From NCBI GenBank assembly GCA_017523785.1, contig JAFWVX010000038.1, positions 1 to 32,868 on the forward strand: DNA of 32,868 bases, given 5' to 3'. This document shows, piece after piece, positions 32,121 through 32,868 of the stretch (position 1 is the stretch's first letter; the number at the start of each line of letters is the position of its first letter). A model generated the notes under the pieces. The model ran no database searches. It was given only the letters and a program-made list of their open reading frames with translations, and had not been told where the DNA came from. A program made the translations under genes and the position numbers. Origin of the DNA: Lachnospiraceae bacterium. GTDB taxonomy: Bacteria; Bacillota; Clostridia; Lachnospirales; Lachnospiraceae.

Positions 32121-32145
32121 CGGGCGGATGATATCCGCCCCTACG
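32121..32145. repeat. GC-rich palindromic element between nusG and rplK
   Basis: GGGCGGAT (32122-32129) and ATCCGCCC (32133-32140) form a perfect 8-bp stem with a GAT loop, followed by CTACG. It stands out sharply in AT-rich DNA and has no T-run, so it is not a terminator. The form GGGCGGAT...ATCCGCCCCTACG resembles dispersed palindromic repeats seen between genes in many Clostridia and other bacteria (from memory). Confidence 0.7.
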
Positions 32146-32171
32146 ATATGACTACCTTTAGAATATAAATT

Positions 32172-32203
32172 AATGGGAGGGTTAACAACCCGCTAATACC
32201 AAA
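32172..32203 (+). promoter_or_regulatory. Putative ribosomal protein L1 binding leader (rplK-rplA autoregulation)
   Basis: TGG (32174-32176) can pair with CCA (32199-32201), enclosing GAG on one side and CGCTAATA on the other, with an inner stem GGTT/AACC capped by AAC. The TGGGAGG...AATACCA pattern imitates the 23S rRNA L1 stalk (GGTGGGAG...AAATACCACC). L1 is known to repress the L11-L1 operon by binding such an mRNA mimic. The rplK ribosome binding site AAAGGAGG starts at 32201, directly at the foot of the stem. Confidence 0.6.
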
Positions 32204-32213
32204 GGAGGAAAAT

Positions 32214-32639
32214 ATGGCAAAGAAGATTGAAGGTTACATTAAACTTCAAATCCCAGCTGGAAAGGCAACACCAGCTCCACCAGTAGGACCAGCACTTGGT
32301 CAACACGGTGTAAACATTGTTGCATTTACTAAAGAGTTCAATGCTAGAACAGCTAACGAGGGAGATGTTATAATCCCTGTAGTTATCACTGTTTTTGCAG
32401 ATAAGAGTTTTACTTTTATCACAAAGACACCACCTGCAGCAGTTCTTATCAAGAAGGCTTGCAAGATTAAATCAGGATCAGGCGTTCCAAATAAGACTAA
32501 GGTTGCAACTATTAAAAAGGCAGATCTTCAGAAAATTGCTGAGACTAAGATGAAAGACTTAAATGCAGCATCACTTGAAACTGCTATGTCAATGATAGCC
32601 GGAACTTGTCGTTCTATGGGCGTAACTGTAGAAGAGTAA
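32214..32639 (+). CDS. rplK: 50S ribosomal protein L11
   Basis: L11 binds the GTPase-associated centre of 23S rRNA. The N-terminal domain shows [20 protein letters not shown] and [18 protein letters not shown]. The C-terminal RNA-binding domain shows [15 protein letters not shown] and [11 protein letters not shown]. The 141 residues are exactly usual. AAAGGAGG at 32201-32208 precedes the ATG. The region upstream carries an L1-stalk-like element. Confidence 0.98.
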   Translation: MAKKIEGYIKLQIPAGKATPAPPVGPALGQHGVNIVAFTKEFNARTANEGDVIIPVVITVFADKSFTFITKTPPAAVLIKKACKIKSGSGVPNKTKVATIKKADLQKIAETKMKDLNAASLETAMSMIAGTCRSMGVTVEE

Positions 32640-32653
32640 GGGAGGATTGAGTG

Positions 32654-32868
32654 ATGAAAAAGTTAGCAAAGAAATATGATGCAAAATTAAAAGCATATGA
32701 TCCAAAAAAAGCTTATGATGCTAAGGAAGCAATTTCTGTAGTTAAGAAAAATGCAACTGCAAAATTTGATGAGACAATAGAACTTCATATTAGAACAGGA
32801 TGTGATTCAAAATATGCAGAGCAACAGATAAGAGGATCAGTAGTTCTTCCAGCAGGAACTGGTAAGAA
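32654..32868 (+). CDS. rplA: 50S ribosomal protein L1 (5' part, cut by window end)
   Basis: The visible 71 residues match the L1 N-terminus: [22 protein letters not shown], then [26 protein letters not shown] in pattern and [16 protein letters not shown] at 32640-32645 is the ribosome binding site; an in-frame GTG at 32651 is an alternative start. The gene continues beyond the window. L1 is the likely ligand of the leader before rplK. Confidence 0.95.
   Translation, partial: MKKLAKKYDAKLKAYDPKKAYDAKEAISVVKKNATAKFDETIELHIRTGCDSKYAEQQIRGSVVLPAGTGK

Noticed and set aside
32122..32140. GC-rich stem after nusG as a terminator
   Set aside because: It is followed by CTACG rather than a T-run, so intrinsic termination is not supported.

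Overview
The window is AT-rich DNA (roughly one third G+C by eye) in which every convincing gene lies on the + strand. Arginine is almost always AGA, ribosome binding sites are of the AGGAGG type, and several starts are TTG or GTG. The core gene order yqhY/asp23-nusB-xseA-xseB-ispA-dxs-tlyA-nadK-argR-recN, together with rpmG-secE-nusG-rplK-rplA, points to a low-G+C member of the Bacillota, most likely a clostridial lineage. In Bacillus and many Clostridia the first block is flanked by spoIIIA/acc genes on one side and spoIVB-spo0A on the other. Neither flank is present here, which hints at a non-sporulating lineage (inference).

Layout. (1) 1-2867 is an accessory-looking segment. It holds an (ACAT)6 microsatellite, a terminator, a four-helix membrane protein with a C-terminal CxxC/CxxC pair, a GNAT acetyltransferase fused to a membrane domain, an array of eight GCACC-T-tract repeats with a 38-39 bp higher-order period, a strong terminator, and an extended -10 promoter. 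(2) 2868-22824 is about 20 kb of 21 genes with gaps of 12 bp or less or with overlaps, so probably one or a few long transcripts. It starts with transcription, repair, isoprenoid, NAD and arginine housekeeping genes (asp23 to recN). It continues with envelope genes: a DUF212 protein, a PrsA-like lipoprotein, a flippase, a GT2 glycosyltransferase, a polysaccharide ABC permease and a PlsC acyltransferase. It ends with a VanRS-like two-component system and an unusual trio: a large surface membrane protein, a degenerate ABC ATPase and an ABC permease. (3) 22825-29148 begins at a near-consensus promoter and carries potABC (no potD), a type II pantothenate kinase, a GT-C-like membrane protein and two half-size CHR transporters. 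(4) 29149-31029 carries a 3D-domain protein with a possible leaderless start, a HIT hydrolase and a class II aldolase, ending in a strong terminator. (5) 31075 to the end is the rpmG-secE-nusG transcript, with a terminator-like hairpin in its leader, followed by rplK and the start of rplA. An L1-stalk-like RNA element lies just before rplK.

How it works together. The first block is a growth-linked housekeeping operon. Its downstream half looks like an envelope assembly and envelope-sensing module, in which a two-component system sits directly before an ABC-type complex whose ATPase has lost nearly all its catalytic motifs. That trio is the strongest candidate for something not well described. 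All functional statements come from motif and context reading; no database search was possible.
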